From Paracoccaceae bacterium (GTDB taxonomy: Bacteria > Pseudomonadota > Alphaproteobacteria > Rhodobacterales > Rhodobacteraceae), in contig DLZA01000145.1 of assembly GCA_003447515.1 (NCBI GenBank), forward strand, positions 1-36,925: 36,925 bases of DNA. Direction: 5' to 3'. Positions within the stretch are counted from its first letter, which is position 1, and each line of letters begins with the position of its first letter. Shown here piece by piece: positions 25,837-34,463 of this stretch. The translations under genes and the position numbers were made by a program. Under the pieces are notes generated by a model. That model did not search any database, was not told where the DNA came from, and worked only from the letters and a program-made list of their open reading frames with translations.

Positions 25837-26727
25837 TTGGAATGGGCCACGCATAAATTGGATTGGCCAATGGCTGAACATTCGCGGTTTGTGGCTTGCA
25901 AACCCCATCGTTGGCATGTGCAAGAGGCGGGTCGAGGGCCTCTGTTGTTGTTGTTACATGGAGCAGGTGGTGGCGCACAAAGTTGGCGGCATTTGTTCCC
26001 ACTGTTAATTCAATCGAACCGTGTGATTTGCATTGATTTGCCGGGGCAGGGCTTCACAAAAATGGGTTTACACCGTCGGTGTGGTTTGGACGAAATGGCA
26101 GAGGACGTCTTGGCTCTTTGTCACGATCAAAGTTGGACACCTGACATGATTATTGGCCACTCAGCAGGGGCAGCCATCAGTCTGCGTATGGCTGAGATGA
26201 TGCAGCCAAACGCACCTCGTATTGTTGGCATTAACGCCGCCCTTGGAAATTTTGATGGACTAGCGGGTGTGGTGTTTCCGATCATTGCTAAAACATTGGC
26301 AATGGTGCCGTTTGTTGCTGATATTTTTAAAGCTTCTGCGACGCGGCCAAAATCAGTGGAGCGTCTGATCGAGGGCACGGGTAGTCATTTGCCAACTAAA
26401 GATTTGCGTTGGTACCGTGCTCTTGTTGGGTCGCGTAATCATGTAAACGGAACTTTACAAATGATGGCACAGTGGACGCTGGATGGACTGTTGGAGCGGT
26501 TGCCAGAAAATACGGCCAACACCATTTTGATTGCTGCGACAGGTGACAAAGCGGTGCCACATAAAACATCAAAAACCTGTGCCGAAAAAATGCCAAATGG
26601 AAATTATCACGAAATTTTTGGATTTGGGCATTTGCTTCACGAGGAAGACGCGCCAATGATTGCAAATTTAATTCAATCGTTTCTGGAGCTTAGACAAGAA
26701 ACTAATGAAATGGGACATGCAATTTGA
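25837..26727 (+). CDS. bchO: BchO, alpha/beta hydrolase of the magnesium chelatase operon
   Basis: A 296-residue alpha/beta hydrolase with the oxyanion region LLLLHGAGGGAQSW and the nucleophile elbow IIGHSAGAAISL. A late histidine lies in FGFGHLLHEEDAP. BchO is a conserved third gene after bchID and is assumed to act in Mg-chelation, but its substrate is not known. The start is TTG at 25837, three nt after the bchD stop: EWATHKLDWPMAEHSRFV matches the family N-terminus, whereas the ATG at 25870 would remove it. The stop codon lies inside the FnrL-type palindrome of the hemF promoter. Confidence 0.92.
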   Translation: MEWATHKLDWPMAEHSRFVACKPHRWHVQEAGRGPLLLLLHGAGGGAQSWRHLFPLLIQSNRVICIDLPGQGFTKMGLHRRCGLDEMAEDVLALCHDQSWTPDMIIGHSAGAAISLRMAEMMQPNAPRIVGINAALGNFDGLAGVVFPIIAKTLAMVPFVADIFKASATRPKSVERLIEGTGSHLPTKDLRWYRALVGSRNHVNGTLQMMAQWTLDGLLERLPENTANTILIAATGDKAVPHKTSKTCAEKMPNGNYHEIFGFGHLLHEEDAPMIANLIQSFLELRQETNEMGHAI

Positions 26728-26740
26728 CATGGGTCAAATT
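26721..26740 (+). promoter_or_regulatory. FnrL-type box upstream of hemF
   Basis: AATTTGAC-ATGG-GTCAAATT is a perfect 8-bp-arm palindrome. Its core TTGAC-N4-GTCAA fits the FnrL consensus TTGAY-N4-RTCAA. The centre is at 26730.5, and GATAAG (26758-26763) is a possible -10, which would place the box near -41 of a start at about 26770, the usual class II activator position. It overlaps the bchO stop. Confidence 0.75.
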
Positions 26741-26802
26741 CAATTCTCTCTGGACCTGATAAGCCAGCCAAGACACAACAAGAAGATTGTTAATGAAAGA
26801 CG

Positions 26803-27693
26803 ATGAAGTTAATGCCAAATACTTTTGAAACTGAAAAAACCCAGGCCTCTGATTGGTTTCGATGCTTGCGTGACTCCATTGTGGCTGAGTTCCATGCCAT
26901 TGAGTTGCGCCACAATGCGGACGCACCAGCTGGCGTGTTTGAGGTGACTAAGACTAAACGCATGTCGGATGATGGATCTGACGCCGGTGGAGGTGAAATG
27001 AGTGTAATGCGCGGTGGGCGTGTCTTTGAAAAGGTTGGTGTAAATATCTCATCAGTTTATGGAACGTTAGGTACACGTGCACAGAACGCTATGGCAGCGC
27101 GAAAGGGTATTCCTGGGATGAAGGATGATCCGCGGTTCTGGGCGTCAGGCATTTCACTTGTGGCGCATATGCAAAACCCGCATGCACCTGCGGTTCACAT
27201 GAATACGCGGATGTTTTGGACCCCACATGCGTGGTGGTTTGGCGGTGGCGCGGACCTGAACCCTTGCATCGAATACAACGAAGATACGGCACATTTTCAC
27301 GCTGCAATGAAGGGCGCGTGTGATCCGCATGGTGACACGCTTTATGATGAGTTAAAAAAATGGGCAGATGAGTATTTTTATATCCCACACCGCAATCGTG
27401 CGCGTGGTGTTGGTGGAATTTTCTACGACGATCGCAACACTGGTGATTGGAACGTGGACTTCCAACTGACTAAGGCCGTTGGTTCTGCTTTTTTGCCTGC
27501 CTATGCACCTCTAGTGGACAAACGCCACGTTCAGAAGTGGAGTGATGCTGACAAAGAAGTTCAACTACAACATCGAGGTTTGTATGCAGAATACAATTTG
27601 GTTTATGATCGTGGAACCAAGTTTGGATTGGAGACAGGCCATGACGCAAATGCTGTGTTGATGAGCCTGCCGCCTGTTGCAAAGTGGTACTAA
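26803..27693 (+). CDS. hemF: Oxygen-dependent coproporphyrinogen III oxidase
   Basis: A 296-residue HemF that converts coproporphyrinogen III to protoporphyrinogen IX using O2. Family blocks are intact: DAGGGEMSVMRGGRVFEKVGVN, NPHAPAVHMNTRMFWT, WWFGGGADLNPCIEYNEDTAHFH, RNRARGVGGIFYDD and QHRGLYAEYNLVYDRGTKFGLETG. A second ATG at residue 4 is possible. It follows bchO after 75 nt and has its own FnrL-type box. No hemN is seen in the window. Confidence 0.97.
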   Translation: MKLMPNTFETEKTQASDWFRCLRDSIVAEFHAIELRHNADAPAGVFEVTKTKRMSDDGSDAGGGEMSVMRGGRVFEKVGVNISSVYGTLGTRAQNAMAARKGIPGMKDDPRFWASGISLVAHMQNPHAPAVHMNTRMFWTPHAWWFGGGADLNPCIEYNEDTAHFHAAMKGACDPHGDTLYDELKKWADEYFYIPHRNRARGVGGIFYDDRNTGDWNVDFQLTKAVGSAFLPAYAPLVDKRHVQKWSDADKEVQLQHRGLYAEYNLVYDRGTKFGLETGHDANAVLMSLPPVAKWY

Positions 27694-27738
27694 GTGTTTT
27701 CTAAAAATTGTCAGTGTTGTTGGAAGAAAGAGTGGGAG

Positions 27739-28773
27739 TTAGCTGCCCCGTACGGTATCAATCATCAGCTGTACGTTTTCAGGGTCTGCATCGGGTGTTA
27801 TGCCGTGCCCAAGGTTAAAGATGTGTGGTCCACCTCTCAGCGCGTCCACAATGCGGCGTGTCTCAGAGACTAATTCTTCGCCACCTGTGACCATATGGGA
27901 TGATTTTAGGTTGCCCTGAACGCAGCCATCAATTTGTACATTTTCCGCAACCCAAGAAGCATCAACAGTATCGTCAACTGCAACGCAAGCAGAGCCAATT
28001 GCCGCGTGTGCGCCCTTATATCCGTGCCCAGCACCACGCGGAAATGCGATAACTGGTGTCTTGGGGTGGGATATTTTTAGTGCGGCAGTGATTTGAGCCA
28101 TCGGTCTAATTGAATAATCAATGAAATCTTGATCCTTGAGCGATCCTGCCCAGCTGTCGAACAGTTTTACTACTTCGGCACCCGCATCAATTTGCATTTG
28201 CAGATAAGAAATTGTGGCTTTGGTGATATGCTGCATTAGGCCATCAAAGACCACACGATTTTCACTCTTAAGTGTGTGTGCTGGACCCTGATCAGGCGTA
28301 CCTTTGCCCGCTATCATGTAAGTTGCAACAGTCCAAGGTGCACCTGCAAAACCGATTAAAGTGGTTTCGGATGGAAGCTCCTTACTCAGAATTTTAACAG
28401 TTTCGTAAACTGGACTGAGGTGGTCGTGGATGTCTGTTGCAGGTTTTAATTTATCAAGCTCGGCTTGGGTTGTAATTGTAGACAAGCGTGGGCCCTCACC
28501 CGTAACAAACCACAGATCGGCGCCGAGTGCTTGCGGAACCAAAAGGATATCTGCAAATAGGATAGATGCGTCGAAACCATATTTGCGAATTGGCTGCAAT
28601 GTTACCTCTGCTGCCAATTCAGAATTGTAGCATAATGATAGGAAATCACCAGCCTGAGCGCGTGTTGCGCGGTATTCTGGAAGATAACGACCTGCCTGGC
28701 GCATCATCCAGATTGGGGGTGTTTCAAGAGCTTCGCCTGCGAGCGCGCGTAGGATGGTTTTTTGGATCGTCAT
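27739..28773 (-). CDS. hemE: Uroporphyrinogen decarboxylase
   Basis: A 344-residue cytoplasmic enzyme that decarboxylates uroporphyrinogen III to coproporphyrinogen III. The signature [17 protein letters not shown] near residue 20 and [18 protein letters not shown] in the middle are typical, as is [16 protein letters not shown] at the end. I use the ATG at 28773 ([11 protein letters not shown]); an in-frame ATG at 28827 adds 18 residues without family support. It converges with hemF (45-nt gap) and diverges from hemC. Confidence 0.95.
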   Translation of the reverse strand: MTIQKTILRALAGEALETPPIWMMRQAGRYLPEYRATRAQAGDFLSLCYNSELAAEVTLQPIRKYGFDASILFADILLVPQALGADLWFVTGEGPRLSTITTQAELDKLKPATDIHDHLSPVYETVKILSKELPSETTLIGFAGAPWTVATYMIAGKGTPDQGPAHTLKSENRVVFDGLMQHITKATISYLQMQIDAGAEVVKLFDSWAGSLKDQDFIDYSIRPMAQITAALKISHPKTPVIAFPRGAGHGYKGAHAAIGSACVAVDDTVDASWVAENVQIDGCVQGNLKSSHMVTGGEELVSETRRIVDALRGGPHIFNLGHGITPDADPENVQLMIDTVRGS

Positions 28774-28841
28774 AGCGGTGCGAAAGCTCCTAAATTTCGT
28801 TGTTAACATCATGCACTGGAGCGGCATCTATATACAAGAGT

Positions 28842-28859
28842 TGTCAGGCTGAGTTTACA
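28842..28859. promoter_or_regulatory. PpsR/CrtJ box between hemE and hemC
   Basis: TGTCAGGCTGAGTTTACA is an exact TGT-N12-ACA box lying 17 nt before the hemC start and 69 nt before hemE. It suggests PpsR control of one or both haem pathway genes, as reported for hem genes in Rhodobacter. A TATATA run at 28829-28834 could be part of a hemE -10. Only one complete box is seen. Confidence 0.7.
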
Positions 28860-28875
28860 TGTCTAGTAGTGTTTT

Positions 28876-29823
28876 ATGATAAATAAATTACCCACCCCGA
28901 CTAAAGCTTTGAAGATTGGCACACGCGGATCGCCCTTGGCACTCGCACAGGCCTACGAAACCCGCGAACGTCTGTCTAAAGCGTTTGATTTGCAATTCGA
29001 AGCATTCGAAATTGTGATCATTAAAACTACTGGAGACCGGGTATTAGATCGTCCGCTGAAAGATATTGGTGGTAAGGGTCTGTTCACACGGGAAATTGAA
29101 GAAGCACTGCTGCGCGGGGATATTGATATTGCGGTGCATTCCATGAAGGACATGCCCGTAGATCAGCCGGTAGGATTAACGCTTGAAACTTACTTGCCGC
29201 GGGAAGATGTGCGTGATGCATTTATTTCGCCCCGTGCTGCTGGATTGACTGATTTGGTCGAGGGCACAGTTGTTGGTACGTCCAGCTTGCGCCGCCGTGC
29301 ACAACTTTTGTACAAAAGACCTGATCTGCAAGTAGTGGAATTTCGTGGTAATATGCAGACACGTTTAAAAAAGTTGGATGATGGTGTTGCTGAAGCAACA
29401 TTCCTCGCTATGGCTGGTCTGAACCGTATGAAAATTCCCAAAGTGCCAATGTATGCGATCGGGGTGGATGATATGCTGCCCGCGGTTGCACAGGGAGCGA
29501 TTGGGATTGAGCGCCGTGTTGACGATATTGTAGTGGCGGATATGTTAGCTGCAATTCACGATGGCCCCACAGGACAGCGGTTGAAGGCGGAACGTGCGTT
29601 TTTAAGCGCGCTTGATGGATCTTGCGAAACGCCAATTGCTGGTTTGGCGGAGCTCCAAGGACTAAATTTGCGTTTACGTGGTGAAGTGTTGCGTCCTGAT
29701 GGATCCGAATCGATAAGTGATGATGTGATAGTGCCTGTCGATGATGGTGTGGACGCGGGTATTGCTATGGCAAAGAAGCTGTTGGCAGAAGCTGGCCAAG
29801 GCTTTTTCGACTGGCGCAGTTGA
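28876..29823 (+). CDS. hemC: Hydroxymethylbilane synthase (porphobilinogen deaminase)
   Basis: A 315-residue enzyme that polymerises four porphobilinogens. Motifs include IGTRGSPLALAQA (residues 14-26), KTTGDR, IDIAVHSMKDMP (near 83-94), GTSSLRRRAQL (near 134-144) and the dipyrromethane cofactor site LDGSCETPIAG with Cys250. Cys250 and the active-site region are intact. It converges with hemA; a GACTGGCG/CGCCAGTC hairpin (29809-29832) spans its stop. Confidence 0.97.
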   Translation: MINKLPTPTKALKIGTRGSPLALAQAYETRERLSKAFDLQFEAFEIVIIKTTGDRVLDRPLKDIGGKGLFTREIEEALLRGDIDIAVHSMKDMPVDQPVGLTLETYLPREDVRDAFISPRAAGLTDLVEGTVVGTSSLRRRAQLLYKRPDLQVVEFRGNMQTRLKKLDDGVAEATFLAMAGLNRMKIPKVPMYAIGVDDMLPAVAQGAIGIERRVDDIVVADMLAAIHDGPTGQRLKAERAFLSALDGSCETPIAGLAELQGLNLRLRGEVLRPDGSESISDDVIVPVDDGVDAGIAMAKKLLAEAGQGFFDWRS

Positions 29824-29832
29824 TCGCCAGTC
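29809..29832. other. Hairpin across the hemC stop between converging genes
   Basis: GACTGGCG (29809-29816) and CGCCAGTC (29825-29832) form an 8-bp stem with the hemC stop codon in the loop. There is no T-tract on either strand. It could help to end converging transcripts from hemC and hemA, but that is inference. Confidence 0.45.
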
Positions 29833-29839
29833 TGAAGAA

Positions 29840-31054
29840 TTAAGCGACTGCACTGGCAATAGCACACTGTTTCCACAGATGCTCTAAAGCACCAACTAGA
29901 TGTGCAATATCTGCATCATTATGCAGTGGTGACGGGGTAAACCGCAGGCGCTCGGTTCCTTTTGGAACCGTTGGATAGTTGATTGGTTGCACATATACAC
30001 CCCATTCATCCATCAAGTAATCAGCTAGCATTTTTGTTTTTAACGGATCTTTAATCATTACAGGCACAATGTGGCTGTCGTTTTGCATGTGTGGGATGCC
30101 AGCAGCATCAAGGCCCGCGCGGAGTTTGGCCACTTGAGCACGATGTTTTATACGTTCGTCATCTGAAACCTTCAGATGAGCAATAGATGTTCGCGCAGCA
30201 GCTGCTACTGCCGGCGGCAGGGCTGTAGTAAAAATAAAGCCAGACGCAAAGCTGCGGATAAAATCACACAGCGCGGTAGAGCCCGTGATATAGCCACCAA
30301 CAACGCCATAGGCTTTACCAAGTGTACCTTCAATGAGCGTAATGCGATCCATCAAACCTTCTTGCTCGGCAACGCCACCGCCTCGTGGACCATAAAGGCC
30401 AACTGCGTGGACCTCATCTAGATAGGTCATTGCGCTGTATTTTTCGGAGACTTCAACGATTTCCCGGATCGGAGCAATGTCGCCATCCATTGAATAGACG
30501 GATTCAAATGCTACAATTTTTGGTATGTTTGCTGGCAGGGCTGCAAGCTTTGCCTCAAGATCGGACACGTTGTTGTGCTCCCAAATTACCTTTTGGGCGC
30601 GAGAATGACGGATGCCTTCGATCATGGATGCATGGTTGCCACTGTCTGATAAGATGACACAGTTTTCTAAACGCGAACCGAGTGTGGATAGAGCCGCCCA
30701 GTTTGACACGTAGCCAGATGTGAAAAGGAGGGCTGCTTCTTTTTGGTGTAGATCTGCCAGTTCAGCCTCCAGTAATAGGTGGTCGTGGTTTGTGCCAGAA
30801 ATATTACGTGTTCCACCGGCACCTGTGCCGGTGCGTTGTACAGCTTCGCACATCGCGCCGATGACTAGTGGATTTTGACCCATACCCAGATAATCGTTTG
30901 AACACCAAACCGTTACATCCCGCTTTTCACCATCTACATGGTTTGCTGCATGTGGGAATTTTCCACATTTACGTTCCAGTTCAGCAAAGTATCGATAGTT
31001 GCCTTCTTCTTTCAAAGCGTCGAGCTGGGATTGGAACATTGCATTAAAGTTCAT
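29840..31054 (-). CDS. hemA: 5-aminolevulinate synthase
   Basis: A 404-residue PLP enzyme that condenses glycine and succinyl-CoA, the first and controlling step of tetrapyrrole synthesis in alphaproteobacteria. The core includes [10 protein letters not shown] (53-62), [15 protein letters not shown] (78-92), [15 protein letters not shown] (211-225) and the cofactor lysine Lys247 in [10 protein letters not shown] use the ATG at 31054 ([14 protein letters not shown]) with AGGAG 6 nt upstream, not the earlier in-frame start at 31114. The start overlaps the puhE stop by 11 nt, so it is the last gene of the puh operon. Confidence 0.97.
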   Translation of the reverse strand: MNFNAMFQSQLDALKEEGNYRYFAELERKCGKFPHAANHVDGEKRDVTVWCSNDYLGMGQNPLVIGAMCEAVQRTGTGAGGTRNISGTNHDHLLLEAELADLHQKEAALLFTSGYVSNWAALSTLGSRLENCVILSDSGNHASMIEGIRHSRAQKVIWEHNNVSDLEAKLAALPANIPKIVAFESVYSMDGDIAPIREIVEVSEKYSAMTYLDEVHAVGLYGPRGGGVAEQEGLMDRITLIEGTLGKAYGVVGGYITGSTALCDFIRSFASGFIFTTALPPAVAAAARTSIAHLKVSDDERIKHRAQVAKLRAGLDAAGIPHMQNDSHIVPVMIKDPLKTKMLADYLMDEWGVYVQPINYPTVPKGTERLRFTPSPLHNDADIAHLVGALEHLWKQCAIASAVA

Positions 31055-31847
31055 GAGAATCTCCTGTCTTAACTGGGGTTGGCTTGGGCAGCATCCAGCG
31101 CCATAGCTTCGCATCAGGTAGTGGAACTACCATCAGCCAATGTTCAATCGCAGCAAGTGCCGCCATTGATGTTAAAAGCGCAAAGCCAATTGCCTGCGCC
31201 GAAGTTTCAGATGCTATCCAACGTTCTATAAAGCAAGCAAAGGCAAGGCTGAGGAACGTTACACCAATGGGAAAGGCAATTGTTATGCGGCCTTGAGTGA
31301 AATAGCTTTTAAGGTGTTCAAGTGGCTTTGGAACGAATTCTGTATTGATATGTGGGACCCCAAAGAATAGATTCAGCTTGGCCGAAATACGCGCAACATA
31401 CATTATAAGATAGGTCCACATTCCAATCGTATTGGCCGCATTCGCGCAAATAACAACTATAACTAACAAACTGCTAACCAGCAGCAATTCATGATACATC
31501 AACGTGGAATAAGCGCGGTAGAACCGATCCCACCCCTTAATATCGTCAGGGCAAGCGGTACGTTCGGGACCAGTTATGATCCCTGCCAAAAATGCCAATT
31601 CTATCCAACCCCAAACCAGCAGTGCTGAGATGAAAGCGAGATATACGTTTATCGTAGTGAGTTCCGCTGCTGATATGAAAAGTCCTGCAACCCCAAGAGC
31701 TGCAAACGGTATCGATAAAAACACGGACCGACTGTGCGCCACTTCTTTACTTCCATCAGATTTGCGGACAATAAACAGGATTACCCCAGTGAAAAACCAC
31801 CAGGTGAATATTGCCACAAGGGCAGCTATCCAGGGGGACAGCAGCAT
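31044..31847 (-). CDS. puhE: PuhE, putative photosynthetic complex assembly membrane protein
   Basis: A 267-residue protein with about seven hydrophobic helices and the conserved block GPERTACP and [16 protein letters not shown]. It resembles PuhE of Rhodobacter and roseobacters (DUF3623 family). Loss of puhE in Rhodobacter alters bacteriochlorophyll production and complex assembly, but the activity is not known. Its ATG shares one nt with the acsF stop (TGATG) and its 3' end overlaps hemA, tying this assembly factor to ALA synthesis. Confidence 0.93.
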   Translation of the reverse strand: MLLSPWIAALVAIFTWWFFTGVILFIVRKSDGSKEVAHSRSVFLSIPFAALGVAGLFISAAELTTINVYLAFISALLVWGWIELAFLAGIITGPERTACPDDIKGWDRFYRAYSTLMYHELLLVSSLLVIVVICANAANTIGMWTYLIMYVARISAKLNLFFGVPHINTEFVPKPLEHLKSYFTQGRITIAFPIGVTFLSLAFACFIERWIASETSAQAIGFALLTSMAALAAIEHWLMVVPLPDAKLWRWMLPKPTPVKTGDSHEL

Positions 31848-32974
31848 CAGTATGAAGGCACCATAACAGGGCTATCTGGTACATCGTTTGGAATCGAAGG
31901 GATGGTCAGAATAGACGCGAATGCGATACCTGCTTTAGCCATGCCTGTCAGACGAGACACCAAACCAATAATACCACTGCGTTCCTTTGCCTTAGCGATT
32001 TGAACTGATGCTTTTTCCATCCGATCGAGATTCGGTCGCCAGCGTCTATGATTGATATCAAGCGTGAACGGAAACACTTGTTTAGAAATTTCAGATGTTT
32101 TTTGGAACACTTCTTGGCCGTACCACGTCACGTCCACGCCAAGAGCTTTGTGAAACAGAGGTCTTTGATGATCACGCACCCACATGGTGGAATAAACTGC
32201 CGTCAAAAAGAACTTAATCCACAACTTGTTGATAAAGCTTTCGGTCAGTTTGGAGTCAGTTTTCATCAGAAGTGCGAATGCTTCACCATGGGAAAACTCG
32301 TCATTGCACCATTCGCGGAACCACTGGAAAATCGGATGAAAGCGTTTGTCAGGGTGTGCTTCCAAGTGACGGAAGATGGTTATGTAACGGGCATAACCAA
32401 TCTTTTCAGATAGGTAGGTTGCATAATAGATGAATTTTGGGCGGAAATATGTGTATTTCTTTTGTTGGGTAAGGAACCCAAGGTTTACCCGAATGCCTGC
32501 TTCTCGCAAGGCATCGTTGATAAAGCCTGCGTGGCGTGCTTCGTCTCGCGCCATTAATTGGAACAGGGTGGTGATGTCGGTGTTTGAGCCACGACGTTTC
32601 ATTTCTTTATACAAAACGCAGCCTGAAAATTCAGCAGTGCAGCTTGAGATCAAGAAATCAATGAACTCAGCCTTAAGTGCTGGGTCCATACCTTCCCAAT
32701 TTGCCTCCCACTCGTCAGTTTTTTTGAAATGACCTTTATTTGGGTCTGCCTTCATTCCAGCAATAAGATTATCCCAATCTTTGCGAACTGGGCTGACATC
32801 AATGGAATCCATTTCGGCAAAATCTGTTGTGTAAAATCGTGGAGTCAGCAAGGTATTCTGCATAGCAACTTCGGTCGCCATTTCAGATGTCATTGTTTGT
32901 CCATCTAAAGCATCTTGTGCTGCAATCGCTTCTTCGGCCGTATCAGCGTATGCGGAATGTTTTGGCGCGTTCAT
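31847..32974 (-). CDS. acsF: Mg-protoporphyrin IX monomethyl ester oxidative cyclase (aerobic)
   Basis: A 375-residue ferritin-like diiron enzyme that forms ring E of bacteriochlorophyll using O2. Candidate iron ligands are Glu115 in CTAEFSGC, the pair Glu145 and His148 in RDEARH, and the later E/H set in EWCNDEFSHGEAFALL. NTLLTPRFYTTDFAEMD is the usual N-terminal signature. It is the only cyclase in the window; the oxygen-independent BchE is not seen. The start overlaps the preceding small ORF by 4 nt. Confidence 0.97.
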   Translation of the reverse strand: MNAPKHSAYADTAEEAIAAQDALDGQTMTSEMATEVAMQNTLLTPRFYTTDFAEMDSIDVSPVRKDWDNLIAGMKADPNKGHFKKTDEWEANWEGMDPALKAEFIDFLISSCTAEFSGCVLYKEMKRRGSNTDITTLFQLMARDEARHAGFINDALREAGIRVNLGFLTQQKKYTYFRPKFIYYATYLSEKIGYARYITIFRHLEAHPDKRFHPIFQWFREWCNDEFSHGEAFALLMKTDSKLTESFINKLWIKFFLTAVYSTMWVRDHQRPLFHKALGVDVTWYGQEVFQKTSEISKQVFPFTLDINHRRWRPNLDRMEKASVQIAKAKERSGIIGLVSRLTGMAKAGIAFASILTIPSIPNDVPDSPVMVPSY

Positions 32975-33267
32975 GATAGAACCTCATCAGAGAATGAAAA
33001 TTCACATAGTTCCATAAATTCGAAGTCACCTGTCCAGCGGGTCCATTGTGCCTCCAACCATGAAGCGCGGGTAATCGTAGCTTCTCGCTTCTCACACACA
33101 ACCTCGCCGTAGGCAGCCATGACTTCAGATCCGTGTACTTGAACACTGTCACCAGGGTTTACGACCGCACCATTCAAAAATTTTACATGCGCAGACAATT
33201 CTTCGAAACGGTGTGAGATAGTGACCTCGCAGGGGGCAGTTTCTTTTGTTCTTGTGAATAATCCCAT
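32971..33267 (-). CDS. Small conserved protein between puhC and acsF, function unknown
   Basis: A 98-residue soluble protein without signal peptide or membrane helix (MGLFTRTKETAPCEVTISH at the start, acidic C-terminus with MELCEFSFSDE). It contains HVKFLNGAVVNPGDSVQVHG, which reads like a small beta domain. An unnamed ORF of about this size sits between puhC and acsF in many roseobacter clusters. Its 3' end overlaps acsF by 4 nt, so expression is coupled and a role in the AcsF reaction or its stability is possible. I do not recognise a known family. GGAC 8 nt upstream of ATG is a modest ribosome site. Confidence 0.82.
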   Translation of the reverse strand: MGLFTRTKETAPCEVTISHRFEELSAHVKFLNGAVVNPGDSVQVHGSEVMAAYGEVVCEKREATITRASWLEAQWTRWTGDFEFMELCEFSFSDEVLS

Positions 33268-33292
33268 AGTTATAGTCCCTTATGAATTCAGT

Positions 33293-33769
33293 TCAGTCGA
33301 TCAGCTTGGCGAAAGCATCGACGTTATCTTGACCATAGCCAATCAGTTCGATCGACCAGCCTGTTGTATCATCGAATATGGCGGTGTGGCCGTTTTGGCG
33401 GCGTATAATTCGGATGGGAGCAGATATATCTTTGTTCTGGACTGTCCGATGGCGCATTACTGACACCCAAATAACATCGATAAAACCACTTTTTTTCAGG
33501 TTAGAATGGGCCAGCTGATTGCCCCCCATGTCATGAATTGCAATACCTTTGCTGCGATCCCCAACCAACGAAACTGTAATTTCTTTTTCAATCGGGCTAA
33601 ATTTCAAAACTCCCGTATTTGGGTGATCTGTCCATTGAGCATAGCTTACAAGTGATAGTGAAATTAGCATAAGGGAAAACATAGCAATCACCAGGAAACG
33701 CGGCACCATGTCACGATCTCGATGCTTCATTTGATTGGCGAGTGAGGCTGTTTGAGAGTTCATGGCCAT
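33293..33769 (-). CDS. puhC: PuhC, photosynthetic complex assembly protein
   Basis: A 158-residue protein with a cytoplasmic basic N-terminus (QMKHRDRDMVPR), one membrane helix near residues 23-44 and a periplasmic domain (VLKFSPIEKEITVSL, GWSIELIGYGQDNVDAFAKLID). This matches PuhC, which assists assembly of the reaction centre-LH1 core. ATGs at 33769 and 33763 are both possible. The gene abuts puhB directly (no spacer). Confidence 0.93.
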   Translation of the reverse strand: MAMNSQTASLANQMKHRDRDMVPRFLVIAMFSLMLISLSLVSYAQWTDHPNTGVLKFSPIEKEITVSLVGDRSKGIAIHDMGGNQLAHSNLKKSGFIDVIWVSVMRHRTVQNKDISAPIRIIRRQNGHTAIFDDTTGWSIELIGYGQDNVDAFAKLID

Positions 33770-34402
33770 TTACTCCGCAGGAACGGCTTCAAGCCGTGCA
33801 ACCCGGGTGACTTGTGGCTGAGAGACACGGGTTTCTGCAGCTTCTGCAAACATTTTCGCAACATGTGCGGCGTTTGGAATGGCGCGGAATGCGGGTTGCG
33901 TTTTGGCCATGTACCAGGGGCGCACATGAGGCCATGTCATCAAGTAGGACAGGCGTGTCTGCCCTGTCATTTCAAAAGCGATAGTGCCGATTCCAGATTT
34001 GTGTACGGAAGCGTTGGCATTCCCGATGCAAACATATGGTAGGTTCAGCGTCATTGTCAGCGCCGCGCCGATGCGCATTGCAACGCGTTTGTTGGTCAAT
34101 GTGTAAACGGTGGATCGCGCCTGCACAGTAGCTATGCCGATAAGAATTAAACAGGCAAAGACACCACCTATCAAGAATGGCACTCCATGCCCTAAGGCTG
34201 TTCCAAAAGGTACGTCGATGGAGGACACCATGACGCGCCAAGAAGCCAAGAGCGTGAAGTATCCAATCACCCATTTCAGAGCTAGCGCATCCTTAGCGAG
34301 TTGCAGCGGATTAGGACTGCCCTGCCAAAGGATGTGTTCACCTTCGGGCAATGCCTCTGGTAAGCCGCGTACAGGTTCGAATTTAAAGTCATCATGATGC
34401 AT
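33770..34402 (-). CDS. puhB: PuhB, reaction centre assembly factor
   Basis: A 210-residue membrane protein with a PH-like domain and about three hydrophobic helices. Signatures are EPVRGLPEALPEGEHILWQGSPN at the N-terminus, YTLTNKRVAMRIGAALTMTLNLPY in the middle and TRLSYLMTWPHVRPWY. The family helps reaction-centre assembly. I start at ATG 34402 (MHHDDFKFEPV), with AAGGGA 8 nt upstream; a longer in-frame start at 34597 would run through the puhA 3' end and has no family support. Confidence 0.95.
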   Translation of the reverse strand: MHHDDFKFEPVRGLPEALPEGEHILWQGSPNPLQLAKDALALKWVIGYFTLLASWRVMVSSIDVPFGTALGHGVPFLIGGVFACLILIGIATVQARSTVYTLTNKRVAMRIGAALTMTLNLPYVCIGNANASVHKSGIGTIAFEMTGQTRLSYLMTWPHVRPWYMAKTQPAFRAIPNAAHVAKMFAEAAETRVSQPQVTRVARLEAVPAE

Positions 34403-34422
34403 GTTCTTTGTCCCTTGGTAGA

Positions 34423-34450
34423 TGTCAGGCCTTTGGCTGAAGGCCTGACA
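34423..34450 (-). terminator. puhA-puhB intercistronic hairpin
   Basis: TGTCAGGCCTT (34423-34433) and AAGGCCTGACA (34440-34450) form a perfect 11-bp stem with a 6-nt loop. It lies between puhA and the puhB ribosome binding site. In the transcribed minus direction no T-tract follows, so it is more likely a stabiliser or partial attenuator that favours puhA. On the plus strand TTTTTT follows the stem, a proper terminator against antisense transcription. Confidence 0.65.
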
Positions 34451-34463
34451 TTTTTTGGTTAGT

